DNA of 64,000 bases, taken from positions 62,001-126,000 of the forward strand of contig CAOJNB010000001.1 in assembly GCA_948439405.1 (NCBI GenBank), given 5' to 3'. The position numbers were made by a program, and so were the translations under genes. Below the pieces are notes generated by a model. The model searched no databases. It worked only from the letters and a program-made list of their open reading frames with translations, and was not told where the DNA came from. How positions within the stretch are numbered: the stretch's first letter is position 1; the number at the start of each line of letters is the position of its first letter. This DNA comes from an uncultured Coriobacteriaceae bacterium. GTDB lineage: Bacteria > Actinomycetota > Coriobacteriia > Coriobacteriales > Atopobiaceae. Shown here in pieces: positions 1 through 9,934 of the stretch.

Positions 1-553
1 CGGTCTGGTACTTCTCGGAGTCGCCCCGGTACGAGGTGATGTAGGGCGGCAGCGGCACGTTGCCCGCCTCGTGGACGGCCTCGTCGAGCGAGCGCCCTCC
101 CGCCGGCTCGAAGCGCACGAGCCTGCCGCCGCGGCTGTCGTCGACGAAGTCGACCACCTCGGCGAGCAGCACCGGCTCGGCGTCCCCGTCGCGGGCCCCG
201 CCCGCGCAGAACTCCAGCCGCGCCCCCTGGCGCAGGCGGCGGCCGGGGTGGACGAGGCACTCCCACACCGCGCCCGTCGCGTCGACGTCCTCGCGGCGCC
301 GCAGCAGCAGGACCTCCGCGAGCCCGCCCGTGCCGCGCTTGCGCCCCAGCAGGCGGGCGGGCAGCACGCGCGTCTCGTTGGCGACGAGCAGGTCGCCGGG
401 GTCCAGGTAGTCGACGATGTCGGTGAACGCGCGGTGCTCGACCTCCCCGGTGTCGCGGTGCAGCACGAGCAGGCGGCACGAGTCGCGCGGCTCCGCGGGC
501 GCCTGGGCGATCAGCTCCTCGGGAAGGTCGTAGTCGAAGTCATCGGTTCGCAT
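1..553 (-). CDS. queA: tRNA preQ1(34) S-adenosylmethionine ribosyltransferase-isomerase, partial
   Basis: QueA transfers and isomerises the ribosyl part of S-adenosylmethionine onto preQ1 at tRNA position 34, giving epoxyqueuosine. About 184 codons are visible from an ATG at 553; the C-terminal half runs off the left edge. The start MRTDDFDYDLPEELIAQ, the motif VANETRVLPARLLGRK near residue 57 and LPPYI near residue 170 are typical of the family. The start codon lies inside the end of queH (14-base overlap), so the two are very likely translated together; QueH performs the next step of the pathway. Confidence 0.96.
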   Translation of the reverse strand, partial: MRTDDFDYDLPEELIAQAPAEPRDSCRLLVLHRDTGEVEHRAFTDIVDYLDPGDLLVANETRVLPARLLGRKRGTGGLAEVLLLRRREDVDATGAVWECLVHPGRRLRQGARLEFCAGGARDGDAEPVLLAEVVDFVDDSRGGRLVRFEPAGGRSLDEAVHEAGNVPLPPYITSYRGDSEKYQT

Positions 554-1130
554 GGGCTCGCTCCTCGCGGCGGGCGTCGCGCGCGGCCTGGCGCTGCAGC
601 GCGGCCTCGGCCGCCGAGAAGCGGCACCCGCAGTAGCTCTGTCGGTACATCCCCAGCTCGCGCGACCTCCGCGTGGCCTCGGGGTAGCGCGGGCGGAAGT
701 CGCGCCACACGGGCTCGAGGCCGTACGCCGCGCACAGCCGCCGCAGCTCGCGCCCGCAGGCGTCGAAGAGCTGCCAGGGCGAGACGGCGAGGGTGGTCGT
801 GAGGCAGTCGAACCCCAGCCCGCGCGCCACGCGGCACGACTCCTCGAGCCGCAGCGCGTAGCAGGCCGCGCAGCGCGCCTCGCGGCACGTCCCGTGCCGG
901 GCGACCCGGCGCTCCCAGGCCTCCCGGTCGCAGGCGCCCTCGACGACGGGAATCCCCTCCCCCGCCGCCCAGGCGCGCAGGGTCCGCAGGCGCAGGTCGT
1001 GCTCGGAGGCGGGCTGGACGTTGGGGTTCACCCAGCACAGCGTCGGCTCGAACCCCTCCTCGGCGAGCAGGCGGACCGGCTCGAGCGAGCAGGGCCCGCA
1101 GCACGCGTGTATGAGCAGGGGACGTCCCAC
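540..1130 (-). CDS. queH: Epoxyqueuosine reductase QueH
   Basis: QueH reduces epoxyqueuosine to queuosine in tRNA, the last step of the pathway, using an iron-sulfur cluster; it is unrelated to the cobalamin enzyme QueG. The 196-residue protein opens with HACCGPCS at residues 8-15, has the cysteine-rich stretch CREARCAAC near residue 82 and ends with RQSYCGC near residue 163, all family hallmarks (DUF208). It overlaps the start of queA by 14 bases, so the last two steps of queuosine synthesis sit in one transcript. Length is normal for the family. Confidence 0.93.
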   Translation of the reverse strand: MGRPLLIHACCGPCSLEPVRLLAEEGFEPTLCWVNPNVQPASEHDLRLRTLRAWAAGEGIPVVEGACDREAWERRVARHGTCREARCAACYALRLEESCRVARGLGFDCLTTTLAVSPWQLFDACGRELRRLCAAYGLEPVWRDFRPRYPEATRRSRELGMYRQSYCGCRFSAAEAALQRQAARDARREERAHANR

Positions 1131-1160
1131 GCGACCTCCAATCGCGTCCGGCCCACCATT

Positions 1161-3164
1161 CTAGCCGGCCGAGAAGAAGGCGGCGTCGGCGGGGCGCCAG
1201 GCCGTGAGGCGGGAGGGGTCGGCCTCCGTGTGCGCCATGGCTCCCGCCTCGTCCCAGGGCACCGGATGTCCCGCGCCGTGCGAGCAGAACACCGAGCCCG
1301 GCGGGGCGTCGAGGTCCGCGAGCGGGTCGTAGGCGGCGCGCGCGACGACGTCGTCCGCGTCGTGGCAGGCGTCGTAGCCCGCGGGCGCGAGCGAGAGGGT
1401 GCCGCGCCCTCCCGTGTAGCGCGCCACCTCGAGGGCGTACTCCCCCACCTCGGAGGCGGGGACCTCGCCGGAGACGACGGCGACCCCGCCGGCGACCTCC
1501 GGGGCCCCCAGGCGCGCCGACATGCGCCGCAGGTCCGACATCGCCCGGCCCACGCGCTCGGCCGGCACCGAGAGGCGCAGGCGGTACCAGGGCTCGAGCA
1601 GCTCGACGGCGCCCGCCGCGCGGGCCTGCATGAGGGCCTGGCGGATCGCGCGCCAGGCGGCCTGGCGGAAGTCGCCCCCCTCGGTGTGCTTGGGGTGGGC
1701 GCGGCCCGCGACGAGCGTGACGCGGACGTCGTCGAGCGGGAACCCCGCGAGCGTGCCGGGGTGCTCGCGCTCCATCGCGCAGGACAGGATCAGCCGCTGC
1801 CAGTTGCGCGCGAGGTCGTCCTCCGGGCAGCGCGAGCCGTAGACGACGCCGGAGCCGCGCGGGAGGGGCTCGACGAGCAGGCGCGCCTCGGCGTAGTGGC
1901 GCAGCGGCTCGAAGTGGCCCACGCCCTCGAAGGCCGCCGTGACCGTCTCGCGGTAGAGCACGCCGCCCGGCCCGAAGCCCACCTCGAGGCCGTGGCGCTC
2001 GCGCAGCAGGCGGGCGACGACGTCCTTCTGCACCTCGCCCATGAGGCGGACGTGGAGCTCGCCGAGCTGCGGGCGCCAGGCGACGCCGAGCGTCGGGTCC
2101 TCGTCGGCGAGCTCGCGCAGGGCGGCCACCACGGCGTGGCGGTCGCCCTCGTCGCACAGGACCTGGAAGGAGAGCACGGGGGCGAGCCGGGGCGCGGCGG
2201 CGGTCGGCTCGGCGCCCAGGGCGCTGCCTGGCACGACGCGGGTGAGCCCCGTCGCCGCGCACACCCTGCCTGCCGGGACCTCGCCCACGACCTTGTGGGA
2301 GGAGCCCTGGTAGACGCGGAGCTCGTTGACCTTCTCGGACCACGGCGCGCCGCCGTCGAAGCCCTCGAGGCGCTCCTTGGCGCGCAGCGTCCCTCCGGTG
2401 ACCTTGAGCCAGGCGAGCCGCTCGCCGCGGCCCGACCGGCCGACGCGCCACACCCGCGCCGCGAAGGGCTCCGGCCACGAGCGCTCCGCGACGAGCGCGC
2501 AGATCCCGTCGAGCAGCCCGCGCACGCCCTCGCCGCGCAGCGCCGAGCCCGAGAAGCACGGGAAGACGCGCCGCTCGGCGACGAGCCGCCGCAGCGTCCC
2601 GAGGGAGAGCGAGCCCGCCTCGAGGTACTCCTCGAGCGCGTCCTCGTCGGTGGCCGCGGCCTCCTCGAGCGCGGCGGGGTCGCCCGCGAGCAGCGCCGCG
2701 CCGTCGAGGCAGGCGTCGGAGAGGCGTGCGCGCAGCTCGGCCGTGAGCGCCTCGCAGCCGGGGTTGGGCAGGTCCGTCTTGCCCACGAACACGAAGGCGG
2801 GGACGGAGCGCTCGGCGAGCAGGTCCCACAGCGTCTCGGTGTGCGACTGCACCCCGTCGTTGGCGCCGACGACGAGCAGGGCGTAGTCCAGCGCGGCGAG
2901 CGTGCGCTCGGCCTCCGCCGAGAAGTCCACGTGCCCCGGCGCGTCGACCAGGTCGAGATGGACCCCCGCGTGGTCGAGCGACCCCTGCGCGGCGAAGATG
3001 GTAATGCCGCGCTCCCGCTCCATCGCGTCGAAGTCCAGGTGCGCCTCGCCGTCGTCGACGCGGCCGGCGCGGCGGATGGCGCCCGCCTCGAGCAGCATCG
3101 CCTCCGCGAGCGTCGTCTTGCCCGCGTCGACGTGGGCGAGCAGCCCCACGACCGCCTGCCTCAT
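1161..3164 (-). CDS. TetM/EF-G-like translational GTPase
   Basis: A 667-residue relative of EF-G and the TetM/TetO ribosomal protection proteins. G1 (AHVDAGKTT, residues 10-18), G2 (RERGITI, about 52-58) and G3 (DAPGH, about 74-78) are intact. The G4 box, normally NKxD, reads GKTD near residue 128, so guanine recognition is altered at its first residue. The C-terminal region contains FCSHGAGHPVPW, a motif also seen in chromosomal TetM-like GTPases of Firmicutes and Actinobacteria. Members of this group bind the ribosome; whether this one protects against tetracycline, rescues stalled ribosomes or does something else cannot be read from the sequence. It precedes queH on the same strand by 30 bases. 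Confidence 0.8.
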   Translation of the reverse strand: MRQAVVGLLAHVDAGKTTLAEAMLLEAGAIRRAGRVDDGEAHLDFDAMERERGITIFAAQGSLDHAGVHLDLVDAPGHVDFSAEAERTLAALDYALLVVGANDGVQSHTETLWDLLAERSVPAFVFVGKTDLPNPGCEALTAELRARLSDACLDGAALLAGDPAALEEAAATDEDALEEYLEAGSLSLGTLRRLVAERRVFPCFSGSALRGEGVRGLLDGICALVAERSWPEPFAARVWRVGRSGRGERLAWLKVTGGTLRAKERLEGFDGGAPWSEKVNELRVYQGSSHKVVGEVPAGRVCAATGLTRVVPGSALGAEPTAAAPRLAPVLSFQVLCDEGDRHAVVAALRELADEDPTLGVAWRPQLGELHVRLMGEVQKDVVARLLRERHGLEVGFGPGGVLYRETVTAAFEGVGHFEPLRHYAEARLLVEPLPRGSGVVYGSRCPEDDLARNWQRLILSCAMEREHPGTLAGFPLDDVRVTLVAGRAHPKHTEGGDFRQAAWRAIRQALMQARAAGAVELLEPWYRLRLSVPAERVGRAMSDLRRMSARLGAPEVAGGVAVVSGEVPASEVGEYALEVARYTGGRGTLSLAPAGYDACHDADDVVARAAYDPLADLDAPPGSVFCSHGAGHPVPWDEAGAMAHTEADPSRLTAWRPADAAFFSAG

Positions 3165-3255
3165 CGCCGCCTCCCCACGCCTCGCCCGCCGTCCCGCACG
3201 AGTCTAGGGCATGCGGCGCCCCCTGCCGGCACGACGCGTCGCGGACCGTCGCGCC

Positions 3256-3271
3256 GTGCTAGTGTTAGTAC
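3256..3271. promoter_or_regulatory. Candidate operator upstream of the alcohol dehydrogenase
   Basis: GTGCTA and TAGTAC form an imperfect inverted repeat around GTGT, about 30 bases before the dehydrogenase start. The short AT-rich stretch continuing to 3287 is the only promoter-like sequence here. A regulator site (for instance for the MarR protein encoded convergently) is an inference with weak support. Confidence 0.3.
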
Positions 3272-3301
3272 GATTTCGGACTTTATGTGGGGAGGACGAC
3301 C

Positions 3302-4477
3302 ATGCGCGACTTCGAGTACCAGAACCAGACCGAGCTCGTCTTCGGACGCGACGCCATCGGGAAGGTGGGCGGGAGGGCCGCCGCGGCGACCGGTTCCCGC
3401 CGTGCCATGCTGGTGCGCTCGGGCCGCTCCGCCTGGGAGCGCCCCATCCGCGACGAGGTCGTCGCCTCGCTCGAGGAGGCCGGCTTCTCCGTGTGCGAGC
3501 TCGAGGGCGTCGTGCCCAATCCCCGCCTCTCCAAGGTCCGCGAGGGCGTCGAGCTCGCGCGCGCCGAGGACGTCGGGATCGTGATCGGGCTCGGGGGCGG
3601 CTCGGCGATCGACACCGCCAAGGGCGTGGCGGCCGGCGCCTGCCACGACGGCGACGTGTGGGAGCTCTACGCCGGCGGCGAGGTCACGGGCAACCTGCCC
3701 GTGGGCGCCGTGCCCACGATCGCGGCGACGGGCTCGGAGGCCTCGGTGTTCTCCGTCGTCACCAACGACGACACCCTCGAGAAGCTCGGCTGCGGCGCGC
3801 CCTCGCTGCGCCCCGTCTTCGCCTGCATGAACCCGGAGACGACCTTCACCCTGCCCGCCTGGCAGACGGCCTGCGGTGCCGCCGACATCATGGCGCACGC
3901 GATGGACACCTACTTCGGCGACTCGAGGGACGTGGAGCTGCAGAACATGCTGCTCGAGTCCGTGATGCGCTGCGTCGTGCGCTTCGCCCCGCAGGCGCTC
4001 GCGACGCCCGACGACTACGAGGCCCGCGCCCAGCTCATGCTCGCGGGCACCTACGCGATGTCCCAGCAGCTCGGCGTCGGCCACTCCACGAACCTCGCCC
4101 CCCACGAGATCGGCGAGAACCTGGGAGGCCTCTACGACGTCACGCACGGCGCAATCCTCGCCGTGCTCGAGCCGGCGTGCGTCCGGGCGGTGATGGAGGG
4201 CGACCCCGAGCGCGTCGTGCGCTTCGCGAACCGGGTGTTCGACGTCCCCGTCGACACCGAGGACCCGCGTCGCACGGCCGAGGAGGGCATCGCCCGCCTG
4301 GGCGCCTTCTTCCGCTCGCTGGGGCTCCCCGCGACCCTGGCCGAGCTGGGCATCGACTTCGCGTCCGAGCGCGAGCGCCTCTTCGGGCGCGTCGCGGCAT
4401 GGGACGCGGACGGCGAGATCTACCAGCGCTACTCCCCCGAGGAGGTCGACCGCATCCTCGAGTCGGTCGCGGGCTAG
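3302..4477 (+). CDS. Iron-containing alcohol dehydrogenase (BdhA/YqhD type)
   Basis: A 391-residue group III alcohol dehydrogenase, likely NAD(P)H-dependent reduction of aldehydes such as butyraldehyde. The nucleotide-binding loop GLGGGSAIDTAKG lies near residues 97-109, and the metal ligands are visible as ADIMAHAMD (about residue 195) and the later histidines of GVGHSTNLAPHEIG and VTHGA. The ATG at 3302 is preferred to an in-frame ATG at 3287 because GGGGAGG sits 7-13 bases before it. The gene ends in a CTAG shared with the stop of the convergent MarR gene. The natural substrate is not evident. Confidence 0.92.
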   Translation: MRDFEYQNQTELVFGRDAIGKVGGRAAAATGSRRAMLVRSGRSAWERPIRDEVVASLEEAGFSVCELEGVVPNPRLSKVREGVELARAEDVGIVIGLGGGSAIDTAKGVAAGACHDGDVWELYAGGEVTGNLPVGAVPTIAATGSEASVFSVVTNDDTLEKLGCGAPSLRPVFACMNPETTFTLPAWQTACGAADIMAHAMDTYFGDSRDVELQNMLLESVMRCVVRFAPQALATPDDYEARAQLMLAGTYAMSQQLGVGHSTNLAPHEIGENLGGLYDVTHGAILAVLEPACVRAVMEGDPERVVRFANRVFDVPVDTEDPRRTAEEGIARLGAFFRSLGLPATLAELGIDFASERERLFGRVAAWDADGEIYQRYSPEEVDRILESVAG

Positions 4478-4926
4478 TCGGCCCCGACGGCGCCCTCGAG
4501 CGCGGCCACGTACTTGCGCATGAGGGCGCCGAGCTGCGCGCGTTCGTCCTCCCCGAGGGAGAGGTAGGCCGAGACCTCCTGCTCGTGGATGCGGCCGAGG
4601 TGGCGCTCCACGTAGGCGTGCCCCGCCTCCGAGAGCCGGAGCAGCTTGCGGCGCCCGTCGGCCGGGTCGGGCTCGACGGTGACGAGGCCGTCGCGGGAGA
4701 GCGACTCCACGATGCCCGTCATCGTCTGGCGGGGGATGAGGTAGTCGTCGGCGAGCTCGGAGGGCGAGGCGCCCGTCTCGTCGCGATGCGACAGGCGCGA
4801 GAGCACGTGGAACAGCGCGATGGACATCCCCTCGCGCCGCGTCCAGCGCCGGTAGACGGTCGAGCGCCGCTCGATCACGGAGTCGAAGTCGTCGAACTCG
4901 CGCTCGAGCGCGGGGTCGAGGGCCAC
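4474..4926 (-). CDS. MarR-family transcriptional regulator
   Basis: A 150-residue winged-helix regulator. SPSELADDYLIPRQTMTG is the recognition-helix region (about residues 66-83) and DPADGRRKLLRLS is the wing that follows; both are family hallmarks. I chose the GTG at 4926 because GGGGAGGA lies 7-14 bases upstream; a longer reading into the upstream gene would add a Pro/Arg/Ser-rich, out-of-frame-looking extension. The GTG is one base past the stop of the upstream membrane protein gene, so the two are translationally coupled. Its 3' end overlaps that of the alcohol dehydrogenase by four bases (CTAG). Target genes are unknown; the coupled membrane protein is the obvious candidate. Confidence 0.88.
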   Translation of the reverse strand: MALDPALEREFDDFDSVIERRSTVYRRWTRREGMSIALFHVLSRLSHRDETGASPSELADDYLIPRQTMTGIVESLSRDGLVTVEPDPADGRRKLLRLSEAGHAYVERHLGRIHEQEVSAYLSLGEDERAQLGALMRKYVAALEGAVGAD

Positions 4927-4927
4927 C

Positions 4928-5959
4928 TCAGCGGTCCTCCCCGGAATCCCCGTCCTCGGGCTCCGGCTCGGGCTCGTCCGCGGCCTCGGGCTCCTCGGCA
5001 TCCTCGGCGTCGGGTTCCTCGCCGTCCTTGGCCCCGGTCTCGGACTCGTCGGGGAGCTCATCATCCTCGGACTCAGACTCGTCGGGGCCCTCGTCCTCGG
5101 ACGCGGTCTCCGCCTCCTCGCTCCCGTCCCGGTCGGCGCCCGCCTCCTCTGCCCCCTCGGCCTCGTCGGCCTCCTCGGGCTCGGCGGGAGCGGGCATGCG
5201 GGCGGCGACGAGCGCGAGGACCGTCTCCGCGAGCACGGCGACGCCGATGCCCGCCAGGTGGAAGACGGCGAGCGCGATGGAGGCGGCTTCGATCGCGACC
5301 AGGGCGGCGGCCCAGGACCTGCCGCGCACGGGAGCCCAGGGACGCATGAGGACGATCGGGGTCAGGCCCGCGAGGAACCAGTCGCGGACGTCGACGTCGG
5401 GCATGCCGAGCGCGTAGTGGGACACGAGCGGGCCCGCCACGACGATCGCGACGGCGCAGGCGACCATCGCGACGGTGTTCGCGAGGACGGGACGGCCGGA
5501 GAGCACGGGCAGCGGCGCCTTGCCCTCCTCGTCCAGGGCGTCGGGGACGAGTCGCTCCATCGCCAGGCCGCCCGCGTGGAACGCGAACATGGCGACGGCC
5601 GCCTGCTCGTAGCCGCCGACGAGCACCGCGCACAGCGCCGTCGCCGGCACGACGGTGCTCGCGTCGAAGGTGCCGCGCTCGAACGTGAGCCATGCCGAGC
5701 GGAGCGAGAACGCGATGCCGCAGAGGGCGGACAACAGGTAGTTGCAGTCGCCGATGAACTCGTAGAGGCCGCGGCCGAGCACGTGCGCGCCCACGAAGCC
5801 CACCAGGAGCGGCAGGCCGCACGCGAACAGGAGCGCCGGGGTGCGGCGGACCTCCCACCAGCCGGGGGCCTCATCGTCCCGCTCGACGTCCTCCTCGAGG
5901 AGCTCGTCCTCGACCGGAGCAGCGTCCAGGCGCTCGTCCATCCTCCCCAGCCCCCTCAC
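4928..5959 (-). CDS. Membrane protein resembling a P1B-ATPase membrane domain without catalytic domains
   Basis: A 343-residue protein with a short acidic N-terminus, about six or more hydrophobic segments (residues about 37-255) and a very acidic Glu/Asp/Ser/Pro tail (about 258-343). By eye the hydrophobic part follows the order of the membrane segments of the neighbouring zinc ATPase: RGTFD aligns with RGDPFD, YEQAAVAMFAFH with MAEGCAVMLFYQ, RDWFLAGLTPIVLMRPWAPV with the segment ending GLTFLVVSCPCALV, and the last segment with the final VGVAMIAILNAMR helix. The actuator TGES, the phosphorylation motif DKTGT and the GDGxND hinge are all absent, and the metal-binding CPC is replaced by RPW. 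It therefore cannot be an ATPase. Start is GTG at 5959 or ATG at 5941. Role unknown; a metal-sensing or scaffold function is speculation. Confidence 0.7.
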   Translation of the reverse strand: MRGLGRMDERLDAAPVEDELLEEDVERDDEAPGWWEVRRTPALLFACGLPLLVGFVGAHVLGRGLYEFIGDCNYLLSALCGIAFSLRSAWLTFERGTFDASTVVPATALCAVLVGGYEQAAVAMFAFHAGGLAMERLVPDALDEEGKAPLPVLSGRPVLANTVAMVACAVAIVVAGPLVSHYALGMPDVDVRDWFLAGLTPIVLMRPWAPVRGRSWAAALVAIEAASIALAVFHLAGIGVAVLAETVLALVAARMPAPAEPEEADEAEGAEEAGADRDGSEEAETASEDEGPDESESEDDELPDESETGAKDGEEPDAEDAEEPEAADEPEPEPEDGDSGEDR

Positions 5960-6013
5960 GGTCTCGTCTCCCGATGGTGAACCTCCATCCTAGCGCTTGG
6001 GCCGGGAGGCGCG

Positions 6014-6074
6014 GGCGACGGCGACGAGGAGCGGGGCGCGGGCGGTCGCTCCGGCGCCCCGCGATGCCGTCGCC
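6014..6074 (-). terminator. Two-tier hairpin after the zinc ATPase
   Basis: An outer stem GGCGACGGC/GCCGTCGCC (6014-6022 with 6066-6074) encloses an inner stem GGGGCGC/GCGCCCC (6033-6039 with 6054-6060). It lies just past the ATPase stop. There is no clear U-run, so it may be a weak or Rho-assisted terminator separating the efflux operon from the membrane protein gene. Confidence 0.45.
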
Positions 6075-6084
6075 GGCGGGCGCG

Positions 6085-7992
<1,908 letters not shown>

Positions 7993-8022
7993 GGTCGCGT
8001 CCTCCCTCCCGCAGCCTGCCGC

Positions 8023-8241
8023 CTAGCGAATGACCTCGCAGTCGGGCTCCATGTCCGCGACGAGGGCGACGACGTCGTCGAGCACGGCGTCGAAGCGCTC
8101 TTCGGCGGCGGCGAGGGTGAGCTTCTGCGTCATGAAGTTGACGCGGGCCGCCTCGACGCCGTCGAGCCTGCAGATGGCGTCCTCGAGCTTCTGAGCGCAG
8201 TTGGCGCAGTCGATCTCGTCGAGCTTGTAGGTCTTGCGCAT
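8023..8241 (-). CDS. Free-standing heavy-metal-associated (HMA) domain protein
   Basis: A 72-residue single HMA domain with the metal site DCANCAQKLE at residues 10-19. It probably hands Zn/Cd to the adjacent ATPase, which has no HMA domain of its own; the split of chaperone and pump into two genes is visible here. An extra cysteine lies in the C-terminal EPDCEV. It sits 30 bases before the ATPase and about 70 bases after the repressor gene, in one operon. Confidence 0.9.
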   Translation of the reverse strand: MRKTYKLDEIDCANCAQKLEDAICRLDGVEAARVNFMTQKLTLAAAEERFDAVLDDVVALVADMEPDCEVIR

Positions 8242-8314
8242 GGTGCTTCCCTTCCCTCGCGGCCCGCCTCGGCGGACCGCATCCTTCCTGCGTGCGTTCG
8301 TCGGCGCGACGGGG

Positions 8315-8674
8315 CTAGACCCCCTCCACGTCGAAGGTGTGACCGGCGTGCTCGAGGCCCACGCGGATGAGCGTGATCACGTGGTCGTCGGCGAGCGAGT
8401 AGATGACGCGCTGGCCGTCGCGGCGCGCGGTCACGAGCCCGCGGTCGCGCAGCAGCCGCAGCTGGTGCGAGATGGCCGACTGCGAGACGTGGCACACCTC
8501 CTCGAGGTCGGTGACGCCGCGCTCGCCGGTGCTCAGCGCCCCGAGAATCTGGAAGCGCGTGAAGTCTGAGAGCGCGTCGAAGATCTGCGTCGCGGTGTAG
8601 ATGACGTCGTCGTCCGCGAGCAGGTGCTCGAAGCCCAGCGTCGCGTCGTCGTGCACGTGCGTCTCCTCTGCCAT
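8315..8674 (-). CDS. ArsR/SmtB-family metal-responsive repressor
   Basis: A 119-residue repressor of the CadC/SmtB kind. The helix-turn-helix reads EEVCHVSQSAISHQLRLL (about residues 58-75), followed by the wing REXRV-like DGQRVIYSL. An ELCVCDC-type alpha-3 cysteine site is reduced to EEVCH, while the C-terminal helix has DDHVITLIRVGLEHAGH, matching the alpha-5 Zn site DxH...HxxH. N-terminal His residues (THVHDD) may add ligands. I chose the ATG at 8674 because AGAGGGGAGAA precedes it and because the promoter -10 lies just upstream; an upstream ATG would lie inside the promoter. It is the first gene of the efflux operon and very likely autoregulates. Confidence 0.9.
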   Translation of the reverse strand: MAEETHVHDDATLGFEHLLADDDVIYTATQIFDALSDFTRFQILGALSTGERGVTDLEEVCHVSQSAISHQLRLLRDRGLVTARRDGQRVIYSLADDHVITLIRVGLEHAGHTFDVEGV

Positions 8675-8704
8675 CTGGCGTTCTCCCCTCTCTTCGCTGA
8701 CACA

Positions 8705-8733
8705 AATATATGAGCAATTGCTCATGTGTTCAA
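8705..8733 (-). promoter_or_regulatory. Zinc-efflux operon promoter with ArsR operator in the spacer
   Basis: On the minus strand a -35 box TTGAAC (8733-8728) and a -10 box TATATT (8710-8705) are 17 bases apart. The spacer is filled by a perfect 16-base palindrome, ATGAGCAATTGCTCAT (8710-8725), the form known for ArsR/SmtB operators. A repressor bound there would block RNA polymerase. The predicted transcript starts about 24 bases before the repressor ATG. Confidence 0.85.
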
Positions 8734-8965
8734 GAGGAAATTATAGGTAGGTCTCCGGGTTGCGCCGCACAAGTTGGTTGTCGATTCGGCACGGACTCGA
8801 CGGACGGCGTCTCGATCTCGTCACGAAACGACAACGAAGTCGGGCCGCCGCCCTCGCGAACCGGGCCCGCCGCCGCGTCCCTCCCCACGCCGACGCACCG
8901 CGCGCGGGAGGCCGCGCGGCTGCTATGGTGAGGCTGGGTTCCTGCGCGTGTGAGGGAGGTGCGCC

Positions 8966-9916
8966 ATGAGGGATGCCGCGGTTCACGGCAACCAGGACGT
9001 CTCCCTGCTGGACCGCGTCTCCCTGATCATGGAGACGCCGCTCGGCGACTCCGTGCGCCGCGTCCTGCGGACCGTCTTCATGCCGTCGCGCCCCGTCGTG
9101 GCGTTCTGCGCCCCGGCCCTGCTCGTCGCCGTCGCGGTCGCGCTGGGCATGGGTCCCGTCGTCGACCCCCTGCTCTGGCTCATCTACCTGCTCGCCGTCT
9201 GGGCGACGGCCGTCCTCGTCGTGGCCGTGCTCCACCAGCATCCCATGCGCCGCACGATCAGCTTCGCCTACCGCAGCGAAGTGCTGGCGCGCCTCATCTC
9301 CGACAGGAGCCACCGCGTGCTCACCTTCGCGCGCATGTCGCTCGTCATCGACATGATGTGGGCCTTCGTCAACCTCACCGAGGGGCTCGTCACCTCGTCG
9401 GGCTGGCTCATCACCTTCGGGATGTACTACCTGCTGCTCGCCGTGATGCGCACGCTGCTAGTCGGCAGCGCGCGGCTCGACGACCCCAAGACGGCCGACA
9501 TCCTGTGCGCGACCTCGGGCGTGCTGGCCGTGGGGTCGGCCTTCGTCGTCGTCGCGTTCGTGGTCCTCGCCGTCAACGGGGCGGGAGGTCCCCCCTACAA
9601 CGGCCCGACGCTGCTCGCCGCCGTCGGCTACACCTTCTTCGCGCTCGTCACGAGCACGCGCAACACCCTCACCTTCCACCGCCAGGAGGCGATCCTGGGC
9701 TTCAGCATCGCCGGCGTGAACCTGGTGAAGGCCCTCGTCTCCGCCTTCTTCCTCGAGCTCGCGATGGTCGCGGCGTTCGGCACGGCGGCGCTGCCGATGG
9801 GCGACGACGACCTCAACATCGGCTGCGGCGTCCTCGTCGCCGTCGCGGTGCTCGTCGTGGGGCTCGCGCTCGTCGCCCAGGGCAGCGAGGCGCGCCACGA
9901 GCAGGAGGGCGCGTAG
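8966..9916 (+). CDS. Hypothetical multi-pass membrane protein
   Basis: A 316-residue integral membrane protein that I do not recognise. It has about seven hydrophobic segments: two after residue 48, one or two around 130-165, and three in the second half, ending in a short charged tail. No catalytic or binding motif is visible. The ATG is preceded by GAGGGAGG with good spacing. It is monocistronic on the plus strand; its stop and that of the convergent MFS gene are 18 bases apart. Confidence 0.75.
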   Translation: MRDAAVHGNQDVSLLDRVSLIMETPLGDSVRRVLRTVFMPSRPVVAFCAPALLVAVAVALGMGPVVDPLLWLIYLLAVWATAVLVVAVLHQHPMRRTISFAYRSEVLARLISDRSHRVLTFARMSLVIDMMWAFVNLTEGLVTSSGWLITFGMYYLLLAVMRTLLVGSARLDDPKTADILCATSGVLAVGSAFVVVAFVVLAVNGAGGPPYNGPTLLAAVGYTFFALVTSTRNTLTFHRQEAILGFSIAGVNLVKALVSAFFLELAMVAAFGTAALPMGDDDLNIGCGVLVAVAVLVVGLALVAQGSEARHEQEGA

Positions 9917-9934
9917 CCGGGGAGGCCGGCCGGG

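Noticed and set aside
1161-3164. Calling the GTPase a tetracycline resistance gene
   Set aside because: Family membership alone does not show resistance; the G4 box differs and there is no mobile context.
552-3584. A 1010-codon open frame on the plus strand
   Set aside because: It is antisense to queH and the TetM-like GTPase, has no family motif and a shadow-type composition (Arg/Ala/Gly-rich) caused by high GC.
4927-5064. N-terminal extension of the MarR protein
   Set aside because: It would overlap the upstream membrane gene with a Pro/Arg/Ser-rich sequence; the GTG at 4926 has a good ribosome site.
4940-5190. Tandem DNA repeat
   Set aside because: The repetitive look comes from Glu/Asp/Ser codons in the acidic tail of the membrane protein; units are not regular.
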